From the NCBI RefSeq assembly GCF_013140855.1, contig NZ_JABBPG010000002.1, forward strand, positions 620,001 to 684,000: a stretch of 64,000 nucleotides of DNA. Reading direction: 5' to 3'. Made by a program: the position numbers and the translations under genes. Below are positions 56,076 to 63,909 of the stretch, one piece after another. The notes under the pieces were generated by a model. That model saw only the letters and a list, made by a program, of their open reading frames with translations. It made no database searches and was not told the DNA's origin. Origin of the DNA: Pseudoalteromonas caenipelagi (lineage in GTDB: Bacteria > Pseudomonadota > Gammaproteobacteria > Enterobacterales > Alteromonadaceae). The first letter of the stretch is position 1, and each line of letters starts with the position of its first letter.

Positions 56076-56624
56076 CTAATTTACATTAGGTAATTTCTGC
56101 ATAAATATCGTTACCTCAGCCATCGTAATACCGAACTTTTTGATGTAAGAGCGATTCACAATGGTATTGTCGTTGAAAGACCATATCCAGTCATCAAAGG
56201 CAACCTCATAGCTTGTATCATCTACAGGCAAATTCATACTGTATTGCCACCTCATTGCATTACCATATAGTTGACCTTGTGCAATGCCGAGTATGTCGTC
56301 GGCGCTACCTTGCAGCATATCAGTTTGATTATTTTCCGAGATGTTCCATACCCTGCGTGTCACGCCCTCCCCTACTTCATAATGAAATGTTTCGTCGAGT
56401 ACCAAAGTGTTATCATTATTAATGGAGCCTTTGATATCGACCGTGAAGCGCTGTACAAGCTCACCCGAACGGTTTTGTACAATCCCCCAAGCTTTTACGG
56501 ACCCATTAAAGAAATGGTAAGGGTCAAAACTAGGAGAAATATCATTGTATTTCTGTGGGTTGATATTTGTTCCGCAGCCACTTAACACGCCAGCTGCTAT
56601 CATTACAGTGATGGTTTTTCGCAC
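56076..56624 (-). CDS. DUF3833-family lipoprotein
   Basis: 182 aa with lipobox LSGC/G (cysteine about 17). The mature sequence FDPYHFFNGSVKAWGIVQNRSGELVQRFTVDIKGS and the later TLVLDETFHYEVGEGVTRRVWNI fit the DUF3833 family. It lies 11 bp after the chalcone-isomerase-like gene. In Vibrio and Shewanella these two families are found in an operon with a cyclopropane-fatty-acid-synthase-like enzyme and DUF1365/DUF2878 genes; those partners are absent here. Function unknown, possibly linked to membrane lipid modification. Confidence 0.82.
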   Translation of the reverse strand: MRKTITVMIAAGVLSGCGTNINPQKYNDISPSFDPYHFFNGSVKAWGIVQNRSGELVQRFTVDIKGSINNDNTLVLDETFHYEVGEGVTRRVWNISENNQTDMLQGSADDILGIAQGQLYGNAMRWQYSMNLPVDDTSYEVAFDDWIWSFNDNTIVNRSYIKKFGITMAEVTIFMQKLPNVN

Positions 56625-56635
56625 GTTGATATCCC

Positions 56636-57148
56636 CTATTCTAAGTTAAGCAAGGCTTTTCGCATGTTTGGCTCTGAGGTTCTTTCATCAAGCCAAATGG
56701 CGAAAAAGTGCTGAGTAAACTGTGGATCTTCTATTTCACCGATTAACGTTTCACCTAGATAAAAACGACTTGTTCCGTTGATTGTGCGTTTGCCATATAA
56801 CTCTGTACCATGGCTCACGTCTGGAAAAATTGACTGCATTTGAGAGTGCCATAGAGCTAGCTTTTGCTGGTCTCTAAATCCTTGATTTTTCATTTCTTCA
56901 ACCGAACGTTGTGCAATGTCTTTTCCTTTAAGATCACGTAAATAATGTAGCTTTAGGATAAAAGGCTTGTTTTTGCTAAATTGCCCTTGAGGCGCAAAGA
57001 GTGTCGCTTGATATATATCCCAAAACAAATAAGTCAGTATTGGAGAAGTACCAACAGGCTCGGATGTAGGTAGTAATTTTTGAGCAATAGATGCCTGTAC
57101 AGGAACACTCATCAATAGTAGCCAAGATAATAATGTAACGAGTTTCAT
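56636..57148 (-). CDS. Exported chalcone-isomerase-like protein
   Basis: 170 aa with a signal peptide (MKLVTLLSWLLLMSVPVQA/S). The mature protein resembles the bacterial Chalcone_3 group (LTYLFWDIYQATLFAP, ILKLHYLRDLKGKDIAQRSVEEM, LYLG-like RFYLGETLIGEIEDPQFTQHFFAIWLDERTSEPNMRKALL). Catalytic chalcone isomerase activity is not established for these; they are often thought to bind fatty acids. First gene of a two-gene unit with the DUF3833 lipoprotein. Confidence 0.8.
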   Translation of the reverse strand: MKLVTLLSWLLLMSVPVQASIAQKLLPTSEPVGTSPILTYLFWDIYQATLFAPQGQFSKNKPFILKLHYLRDLKGKDIAQRSVEEMKNQGFRDQQKLALWHSQMQSIFPDVSHGTELYGKRTINGTSRFYLGETLIGEIEDPQFTQHFFAIWLDERTSEPNMRKALLNLE

Positions 57149-57233
57149 AACAATTCCACGAGTTCATCACTTATGTGTTATACGCAAGCGGATTGCTTAT
57201 AGATCTGCGATATGGTGTTTTTGTCAAGGACCG

Positions 57234-58136
57234 TTACAGTTTTGAAAACTGACTGAATTGTTCAATAAACCACGTCAGTTTTGGGTCATTTTGTCTAGTT
57301 TTATGGAAATACAACTTAATCTTGTAGTTAGGGATGTCCAATGGTGGTTTCAGCAGCACTAATTCAAGGGGCTTGGTAACTTGGAGGGCATAGGTTTCAG
57401 GTAGCGTCAGCAAATGATGAGAGTGTTGTAGATAATAAGGTGCAGTGAGAACATGAGGCAAGGCGATAGCCACTTTCCTGGATTTTTTAATTTTTGCCAG
57501 CATGGAATCGACGATGCCTTTCGTTTCGTTCCAAGGTGCAATGAGAATGTGGGTATGGGCCAAAAAATCTTTTAGGCTTAGCGATGTTTGCTCTGCGAGT
57601 GGGTGGTGTTTTGAAACTGCGGTGACATACCTATCTTCAAACCATGAATACTCTAATATGCTTTCACTTTTCTCTTGCTCATGTGTAAAGCCACATGCAA
57701 AGTCAAGGCTACCGTCCCGTAACGCTTCTTGAGGAATACGCTGCTCCAAAGAGACTAGTTGTAAGCTAATATGTGGGTAGTGGGCATTGAATTTGTGCAC
57801 CAACGGCTTTAAACACCAAGCCGTATAATCTGTCGTAGCGATAGTGAAACAGGTGGGTAAATCACTGTTAAACGGTTCGAAAGGTTTTAATCCGACGGTG
57901 AGTTGTTGCATAGCGGGTAAAACGCTTTGAGCTATTTGTTGAGCAAACATAGTCGGAACCATTTCGTTATCTATACGAATAAATAACTCATCAGCAAGAC
58001 GCTGTCGAAGCCGAGAGAGAGCGTGGCTGCAAGCTGACTGGCTAAGGTTTAGCTCCTGAGCCGTTTTGCTAACGGAGGCTGTTTGATAGAGTGATGCAAA
58101 CAGCTTGAGTAGATTGAGATCGATATTTGGTAACAA
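57234..58136 (-). CDS. LysR-family transcriptional regulator
   Basis: 300 aa if started at the TTG at 58136 (AAGGA 8 nt upstream gives MLPNIDLNLLKLF); a GTG at 58175 would add 13 residues. N-terminal winged HTH (NLLKLFASLYQTASVSKTAQELNLSQSACSHALSRLRQRLADELFIR, of the NodD-like subset) and a substrate-binding domain. Target unknown; neighbours are the chalcone-like gene (same strand, 86 bp away) and a divergent GNAT gene, either of which may be its target. Confidence 0.87.
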   Translation of the reverse strand: MLPNIDLNLLKLFASLYQTASVSKTAQELNLSQSACSHALSRLRQRLADELFIRIDNEMVPTMFAQQIAQSVLPAMQQLTVGLKPFEPFNSDLPTCFTIATTDYTAWCLKPLVHKFNAHYPHISLQLVSLEQRIPQEALRDGSLDFACGFTHEQEKSESILEYSWFEDRYVTAVSKHHPLAEQTSLSLKDFLAHTHILIAPWNETKGIVDSMLAKIKKSRKVAIALPHVLTAPYYLQHSHHLLTLPETYALQVTKPLELVLLKPPLDIPNYKIKLYFHKTRQNDPKLTWFIEQFSQFSKL

Positions 58137-58232
58137 TGATGATTTCCTTGCATATTGAGGTTGCAATATATGCACTTAATTCATGTGCCACTTTAGCATA
58201 CACTAGCATTTTAAGGTTAAACAAGGATTCAA

Positions 58233-58718
58233 ATGAGTATTCAAATTCGTCCTGCAGAAAAAAGCGATGCTGCAACTATATTGGCGTTTATTAACAGTCT
58301 CGCCGTTTATGAAAAAGAGCCTGACGCTGTTTTTAATACGGTATCAGAAATTGAAAAGAAATTATTTTGTGAGCACCCTACTGCACACGCACTTATTTGT
58401 GAGCAAGATGGCGAGGCGATAGGTTTTGCAGTTTACTTTTTCAATTACTCAACATGGCTTGGTAAGCACGGTTTATACCTCGAAGACTTGTACGTATCGC
58501 AAGATAAACGTGGCAATGGTGCAGGGAAAGCCATCATGCAGTATTTGGCGCAATTAGCCCTCGAAAAGGACTGTGGTCGTTTTGAATGGGTAGTACTTGA
58601 CTGGAATAAACCAGCAATCGATTTTTACGACAGTATCGGTGCTAAACCACAAAGCGAATGGATTATTTACCGTTTAAGTGGTGATGAGCTGCGCTTATTT
58701 GCCGAGCAAGGAAAGTAG
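58233..58718 (+). CDS. GNAT acetyltransferase (diamine acetyltransferase-like)
   Basis: 161 aa. Begins SIQIRPAEKSDAATILAFINSLAVYEKEPDAV and contains FFNYSTWLGKHGLYLEDLYVSQDKRGNGAGKAIMQYLAQLALEKDCGRFEWVVLDWNKPAIDFYDSIGA, the pattern of the spermidine/spermine-type (SAT) acetyltransferases. The acetyl-CoA loop is RGNGAG. It probably acetylates polyamines or thialysine-like amines. AAGGAT precedes the ATG. Divergent from the LysR gene. Confidence 0.9.
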   Translation: MSIQIRPAEKSDAATILAFINSLAVYEKEPDAVFNTVSEIEKKLFCEHPTAHALICEQDGEAIGFAVYFFNYSTWLGKHGLYLEDLYVSQDKRGNGAGKAIMQYLAQLALEKDCGRFEWVVLDWNKPAIDFYDSIGAKPQSEWIIYRLSGDELRLFAEQGK

Positions 58719-58729
58719 CAAACCCGCCG

Positions 58730-59296
58730 CTATTCTTCTAATGCTTCTTTAACACGTGCTCTTAAAGCTGGGAGCACGTCACGTTCAAACCATGGATGGC
58801 GTTTTACCCACATTTGATTTCTGGGGCTTGGGTGTGGCAACACGATTTGCGCTGGTAGTAGCGTGTTCCACTTGTTAACTTGTTCCGTCAATGACTTGTC
58901 TTTTTCTAAGTGGAAACGCTGAGCATGTTGGCCAATGATAATTTTTAACTTTATATTATTCAGCTGGCCAAGTAAGTCATGGTGCCATGTTTTAGCGCAC
59001 GTAGCAGGCGGTGGTAGATCCCCCGACTTACCTTTTCCTGGATAACAAAAGGCCATGGGAATGATTGCAAAGTTGTTTGCATTGTAAAATTGTTCTTCAT
59101 CAACATTAAGCCAAGCTCTTAAGCGTTGACCACTGGCATCGTTAAATAAGCGGTTCGTTTTATGGACACTTAAGCTGGGGGCTTGTCCTGCAATTAGTAT
59201 TTTTGAGTGCTTGTTTACTTGCAGTACAGGGTTGGGCCCCAGAGGAAGCGATTGCTCACATAACGTGCATGCCCTGATTTGATTAAGAAGCTGCAT
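58730..59296 (-). CDS. Uracil-DNA glycosylase-family protein
   Basis: 188 aa from the ATG at 59296. N-terminal cysteine pair (RACTLCEQSLPLGPNPV) and the UDG-like motif ILIAGQAPSLSVHKTNRLFNDASGQRLRAWL, and the C-terminal motif VVLPHPSPRN (IVLPHPSPRNQMW). Resembles the single-domain UDG superfamily proteins of gammaproteobacteria; only two clear cysteines are seen at the N-terminus, so a [4Fe-4S] cluster is uncertain. Base-excision repair is the family role; activity here is unproved. Convergent with the GNAT gene, 11 bp apart. Confidence 0.82.
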   Translation of the reverse strand: MQLLNQIRACTLCEQSLPLGPNPVLQVNKHSKILIAGQAPSLSVHKTNRLFNDASGQRLRAWLNVDEEQFYNANNFAIIPMAFCYPGKGKSGDLPPPATCAKTWHHDLLGQLNNIKLKIIIGQHAQRFHLEKDKSLTEQVNKWNTLLPAQIVLPHPSPRNQMWVKRHPWFERDVLPALRARVKEALEE

Positions 59297-59509
59297 GTGA
59301 TGAACCAAAGAAGAAAAGTTAATATTAACATAATCTTATATTAAAATTTAGCTTGCGGGTACATAAACCGAAAAATTACTAACTGCCTCACCAGCTCTAA
59401 CCAAAACATGTTCATAGATCACTATTTTACTCACTTGCTACATATACATAGTGAATTTATTGGAACTGAGTGATGTATCAGTATGTTTAGACTTACTTAA
59501 GTGCGATAA

Positions 59510-60126
59510 AGATCATTATTTTACCAACGCTAGTTAGTAAAAAAGTGATCTCGGCTGGCATTATTACAAACTAAGTTGGTATAAACTTGATCTCACCAGG
59601 CGATGGTTAGTAAAAATCTGATCTGATTTCTCGCATTAGTTGGTAAAAATGTGATCTTTATATAAAACAATAAGTTCTTGTTAGTAAAAATATGATCTGA
59701 ATCAGATTTAACACACTTCATAGCGTAGGAAATAAACACTCATGTTAGTAAAAAACTGATCTCATAAGTGCTTTAATGCGTTTGTGAAGAATCTAGCAGC
59801 GTGGTTGGGCCGTTATTATAGATAGAGTTAGTAAAAGTTTGATCTGTAGTTAGAGGCTATATTTAATACCAAATTTTTAAATTTTAACTTTATGAAAAAC
59901 ATAGAAATGTATAATTTAAGGTAGTGAAAGCTCAAGTTGAATGTGGAGCTGTAGAGCAAAGTTCTTGATGCATGTACTATGCGCTTTCGCCTGTCCGCAC
60001 TATTTCACGCCCTATTTCAACAAAGTTAGTTAAGATCTGATCTTTATTAACCTAGGTTTTAAGTCCCCGCGAATAGGCATTAAGTTAGTAAAAAGCTGAT
60101 CTACGAAGAGATCAGCTTTATATCAA
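59510..60126. repeat. Distal iteron array, far from the origin
   Basis: Copies of the origin 18-mer: plus strand at 59534-59551, 59576-59593, 59607-59624, 59640-59657, 59681-59698, 59745-59762, 59828-59845, 60026-60043 and 60085-60102; minus strand at 59510-59527, 60033-60050 (overlapping its neighbour) and 60109-60126. Starts from 59534 to 59681 are 42, 31, 33 and 41 bp apart, then widen. All end in GATCT (Dam site). No rep gene is near, so it is a candidate initiator-titrating or handcuffing locus about 57 kb from the origin. Confidence 0.88.
60087..60119 (-). terminator. Terminator hairpin built from iterons
   Basis: AAAGCTGATCT and AGATCAGCTTT form an 11-bp stem around a 6-nt loop, 8 bp beyond the lipoprotein gene's stop. 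On the minus strand a short T-run (TTTTTA) follows from AAAAA. The stem is made of the last plus iteron and an inverted partial iteron. Confidence 0.65.
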
Positions 60127-60127
60127 G

Positions 60128-61771
60128 TTATGGTTTTGACCAATCCAATTGCATGTCCCACACGTAGCGGTGTTCAGGTTGCAGTGGTTGTTGTGACTCA
60201 TCAATGTGCTGTAAAACATTTTGAGCTTTAACAAGGGTTGCATCTCGACCAAATATGTAGCTTTGTTCTTTTACAATCGTTAAGTAGGCTTTGTTTAGGG
60301 CTAATGCTCGCTCTGCTGAAGGTGTTATCAGTTCATACAAGCTTTTTGCTTGAGCCACTTTTTGTTTATCAACATGGCCGTCTTTTTGAAACCAACGTTT
60401 TAGCATTTCTTGGTTTTGACGGAACTCATCACCACCACCAACGCGCTGCATATAAGTTAAAAACTCGCCTTGCTGCTGACCTTTATTTGGTACGTCTTGC
60501 ATCGATTTTAGGTTTATGTAACCCCATCCTTTCTTACCCGTTACTTTACGGGCAAATGAAAATGTTTGGTCGTAGGTTGAACCAACTGTTTTATGGCAGC
60601 CGTTACAAAATGCCAGCTCTTGTTTGTGCTGCGGCCTCAATTGACCTTGTTCGTTTTCGATATAACCATTAATGAGCCAGCCAAAGGTATTGTTTACGCC
60701 GCTATCTCCGATATACAGAGTTTGAGGAAGCTGTTCAAAAGACTTTTCTTTTGCCTCTCGGTAGTATGATGCAGCTAAGGCAGCTTTTGATTTGAAGCGA
60801 TGCTTTTTCATATAACGCACTTCTTTCATTCTTGGTGCGTTGTAGATTTGTCCTTCTTTATCAACTCCTATGTAGCGCACGGTATGCAAAAATTCTGTTC
60901 CTTCAGGGTAAAGCTGATAAGCCAGAGTATCATCTGCATCACCTAAATAGCGATTTTGCTTGTTTAAGTAAGAAATTTTACTAAGTAGGCCATCGTTATT
61001 AAGGTCTAGGCCAATGTGTTGTTCATCAATAAGAGGGGTAGACACGCCATCTAAGCCTTTCAGCGCGATTTCAACCAAACTTAGGTTAGCAATATATACA
61101 TCTTGGTTGTAGACGCCCTGAGAGGTTCTAAACGCTTCTGGCAAGCGTATCATAACATCCCCTGTCGAGCCGTTTGTTGGCCAAAATGTACTCGGGAAGG
61201 GTTTGTAGTTAAATGCGACCCAGCCGCTGCCATCTTTGGCAAAACCTAAATCATCAAATGCTTTATTCGGGTAGGCTAGGTTCTGAATAGGGGTGATCTC
61301 ACCTTGCCAATCAGCATTATTTTGTTGCTTAGCGATAAACTCGCTGTAATTGTCCTGATTGATCCACTCTAAAATTTGCTCATCAGAAATATTTCTGACC
61401 AGCTCTGTTCGATCAATAAATAAATTTTTCCAATGATTTTTGGTACCCAGGTCCGAAAAATCGTAGCTACCTTGCAGGTGGCCATCAAACATTTGATTCG
61501 GTTTGTTTACATCACTTTTGTCGGTTTGATGGCAGGCATAACATGGGTTATTTACTCCGTCCGTTTTGGTGTAGCATTGCGGCGGAATAACTGATTCAGC
61601 ATTGTAAGTTTCGTTATGTTGCAAGTAGGCTACGGCCGGAATTTCTTCACCTGTACGATACGGTGCATCTGCCACAGGGTTTTCTAATTGAGTAGCTAGG
61701 TGTTGTGATGGTTGATCACATCCAGCAAGTAAGCAAAGTGCAAATAAGGCGACAAAAGTAGGGTATTTCAT
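60128..61771 (-). CDS. c-type cytochrome-like lipoprotein
   Basis: 547 aa from the ATG at 61771 (GGAAG 8 nt upstream), giving lipobox LAGC/D (cysteine about 18). Two heme-binding CxxCH motifs: CYACH near residue 85 and CNGCH near residue 395, so a di-heme electron-transfer or oxidase-like protein anchored in the periplasm or outer membrane. The rest is not a family I can name. Downstream of the PhoX gene with a terminator between; co-expression is possible if it reads through. Confidence 0.75.
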   Translation of the reverse strand: MKYPTFVALFALCLLAGCDQPSQHLATQLENPVADAPYRTGEEIPAVAYLQHNETYNAESVIPPQCYTKTDGVNNPCYACHQTDKSDVNKPNQMFDGHLQGSYDFSDLGTKNHWKNLFIDRTELVRNISDEQILEWINQDNYSEFIAKQQNNADWQGEITPIQNLAYPNKAFDDLGFAKDGSGWVAFNYKPFPSTFWPTNGSTGDVMIRLPEAFRTSQGVYNQDVYIANLSLVEIALKGLDGVSTPLIDEQHIGLDLNNDGLLSKISYLNKQNRYLGDADDTLAYQLYPEGTEFLHTVRYIGVDKEGQIYNAPRMKEVRYMKKHRFKSKAALAASYYREAKEKSFEQLPQTLYIGDSGVNNTFGWLINGYIENEQGQLRPQHKQELAFCNGCHKTVGSTYDQTFSFARKVTGKKGWGYINLKSMQDVPNKGQQQGEFLTYMQRVGGGDEFRQNQEMLKRWFQKDGHVDKQKVAQAKSLYELITPSAERALALNKAYLTIVKEQSYIFGRDATLVKAQNVLQHIDESQQPLQPEHRYVWDMQLDWSKP

Positions 61772-61795
61772 TTTTATGACTTCCATATTCTGGGC

Positions 61796-61826
61796 AAAAA
61801 AAACGGCAGCTCGTATCGAGTGCCGC
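61796..61826 (-). terminator. Intrinsic terminator of phoX-like gene
   Basis: On the minus strand CGGCACTCGATACGAGCTGCCG (22 bp with small mismatches), then a T-run of eight. It lies 16 bp after the PhoX stop. Confidence 0.8.
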
Positions 61827-61841
61827 TTTACAGTGTGATTG

Positions 61842-63728
61842 TTATTTAGACTTTGGATCGTATAGCCATAGCGTGTTGTTTTCTTGGAAACCGTCTTCAC
61901 CGATGATGATACGGCCATCACGCATAACGATTACATTGTCAGGCTGAGAAAGTTGGTTTACGTCACAGCGCTCAGCGCCCGTTAGGCTTGAGCGATAAGT
62001 TGCGCCCATAACAACAGGCTCAATACGCGTTAAGTTGTAATTGTTGTCAATAGCAGCACGATATACACCACCACAATCTTTAACACGGGCTGAAAGCTGA
62101 ATATCGCCTTGGTCATCAATCATGGTGTTATCAAGGTCAGCAATGCCAATGTACATATAAGCTTTATTGACGACTTCACCTGCGATTAAATCTTGACCTG
62201 TAACAGCCTCAAGTACACGGTCATGGTTGATACTGATACCCTCAAGCTTTCGCCATTCAGCCGTTGCGCCTTTTAGACGAGCAGCTTGGCGAGACTCCAA
62301 AAATGCAACGCGGTCATCCATAGGTTTACCAGCGGTTACTGGGCTTCCGCCTTCTGCCTCAGTTGGGTAAGTTGCTTTGCCATCTGCCCATGCTTGAACA
62401 TCTGCCATTGAGATGTAGCTGGTTTTGCCTTCTACATAGTCGGCGGTTGTGATGTTATCGTATTGTGCAACCCAAGTTTCGATATTCGCGTTACTACCGC
62501 TTGCTAGCTCCACCCATTCAATATCAAAACCGGTTACAGCTGGGTCACTTAAACCTGCGTCTTGCTTAAGTTTGGCACCGTAAAGCGTACCAGAGCTCAA
62601 ATCTTCAGGCTGATCAGCAACAAATTTGAATAGTACGCCACCCGTGTCATCTTGTGATGAGTAAACTGTGCGACGGTCAGGCATTACCACTGAGTTTTCA
62701 TGCTCATAACGGCCAATTGTGAAATGCTTCACAACATCAGGTGATGTGCTGGTTGGGTTTTGTACTTCGGCAATGTAGCCGTAGCGATAAGGATTTGGGA
62801 AATCAGGTGCAACTAATGCTTCGATCCCATCGGTTCTGGTGTCGCTTGGGTCATTCCAGCTTGCATCTGTGGTTGTGTCTACTTTTGAATTTACAATCCA
62901 CTCTTCTGATGTCAGTGGCGTGCCCCAAGGCGAAACTGAACCAAAGCAATTAGCGGCTGTACCTTGCACACCATCAAAGTTAACCATCATAGCTTCAGTT
63001 ACCGACCATGTGCCTTTGGTATCTTTGCTCATCTTCAAGCGGCTCATACCGCCTGGATATGATTCCCAGTTGGTAAATAAGTAGCCTTCGTTATCAGACG
63101 TTGCAATAAAACCGTTAAAGTCAGGGTTATCGTTTTTGATTATTTCTTGCTTAGTATTAATGCCGTAGTGTACCCCTAGCCCACCAGTAACACCTTTAGC
63201 ACCAAGATCCGAGAATACGTCACCAGTTTGGCCTAGTACTTGATATTGACCTATAGCAGTGATCACTGTTTGTTGTTCTTGTTCCGTAGCAGGCACTGGA
63301 GAGCTAACAATATTGTTTGGGAGGTTGTTAAAATCAACGCCAGTTAACACCCCAACGGTACCTTTGTTAAACGTTTTGCCATTTGCAGCAACTGTGTTGC
63401 TGTCTGCTGGGTGTTGCACGTTGAAAAACAAGTCGCCTTTGTCAGTCAGATATAGACCAGTAACTTCAGCGCCATTTGGGACAGTTGCGATACGCACTAA
63501 GCCTGCGCTACCGTTTTTGCCATCTTTACCATCTTGACCGTTAGCGCCGTCTTGGCCATTAGCACCATCTTGACCGTTAGCGCCATCTGTTCCATCTACA
63601 CCATTTTGACCCGTAGGGCCTTGCTCGCCTTGAGCACCTTTTTGACCCTGTGCTCCATCATCACCATTACATGCTGTGAGCGCAAGTGTGACGGCACCTG
63701 CGATCAAAGAAAAGGCTAAACGCTTCAT
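61842..63728 (-). CDS. PhoX-family lipoprotein with collagen-like stalk
   Basis: 628 aa. Lipobox LTAC/N (C20) is followed at 22-75 by 18 uninterrupted G-X-Y triplets (GDD GAQ GQK ... GAN GQD), a collagen-like stalk, then a PhoX/DUF839 propeller. The PhoX motifs CFGSVSPWGTPLTSEEW and IGRYEHENSVVMPDRRTVYSSQD and PDNVIVMRDGRIIIGED are present, matching calcium- and iron-dependent alkaline phosphatases of marine bacteria. It would release phosphate from organic esters at the cell surface. Activity and metal use are inferred from family, not proved. Confidence 0.85.
   Translation of the reverse strand: MKRLAFSLIAGAVTLALTACNGDDGAQGQKGAQGEQGPTGQNGVDGTDGANGQDGANGQDGANGQDGKDGKNGSAGLVRIATVPNGAEVTGLYLTDKGDLFFNVQHPADSNTVAANGKTFNKGTVGVLTGVDFNNLPNNIVSSPVPATEQEQQTVITAIGQYQVLGQTGDVFSDLGAKGVTGGLGVHYGINTKQEIIKNDNPDFNGFIATSDNEGYLFTNWESYPGGMSRLKMSKDTKGTWSVTEAMMVNFDGVQGTAANCFGSVSPWGTPLTSEEWIVNSKVDTTTDASWNDPSDTRTDGIEALVAPDFPNPYRYGYIAEVQNPTSTSPDVVKHFTIGRYEHENSVVMPDRRTVYSSQDDTGGVLFKFVADQPEDLSSGTLYGAKLKQDAGLSDPAVTGFDIEWVELASGSNANIETWVAQYDNITTADYVEGKTSYISMADVQAWADGKATYPTEAEGGSPVTAGKPMDDRVAFLESRQAARLKGATAEWRKLEGISINHDRVLEAVTGQDLIAGEVVNKAYMYIGIADLDNTMIDDQGDIQLSARVKDCGGVYRAAIDNNYNLTRIEPVVMGATYRSSLTGAERCDVNQLSQPDNVIVMRDGRIIIGEDGFQENNTLWLYDPKSK
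63525..63589. repeat. 18-bp tandem DNA repeats coding the collagen stalk
   Basis: Three near-identical 18-bp units (encoding DGANGQ) in the PhoX-like gene; the copies differ at third positions. Such repeats expand or contract readily, so stalk length may vary between strains. Confidence 0.75.
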
Positions 63729-63877
63729 ATTGTTACTCCAGTTTACAATTGCTAATTATTGTTAAGGAGGCAATAGCTTGGGTTGTCGCTGTTACAGGTG
63801 CCTGACAGTAATGTTAAAGTTTTCATACAGTTATAAGACTGCTCGCAAGCTGTCTTAAGAATGGGTGTCATTAAACT

Positions 63878-63894
63878 GTAAAGGGGGTTTACAC
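63878..63894. repeat. TGTAAAGGGGGTTTACA palindrome
   Basis: Perfect copy of the motif at 12596-12614, about 150 bp upstream of the PhoX-like gene start and 16 bp after the stop of the gene at the right edge. Confidence 0.6.
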
Positions 63895-63909
63895 AGATAA
63901 ATGAGGTTC

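Larger units (their letters stand above)
59297..60127. other. Gene-free locus with about eleven iterons
   Basis: About 830 bp with no credible gene, holding the densest iteron group in the window, described as a separate repeat entry. The region between iterons has no other recognised feature. AT-rich, without DnaA boxes that I can see. Confidence 0.8.
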
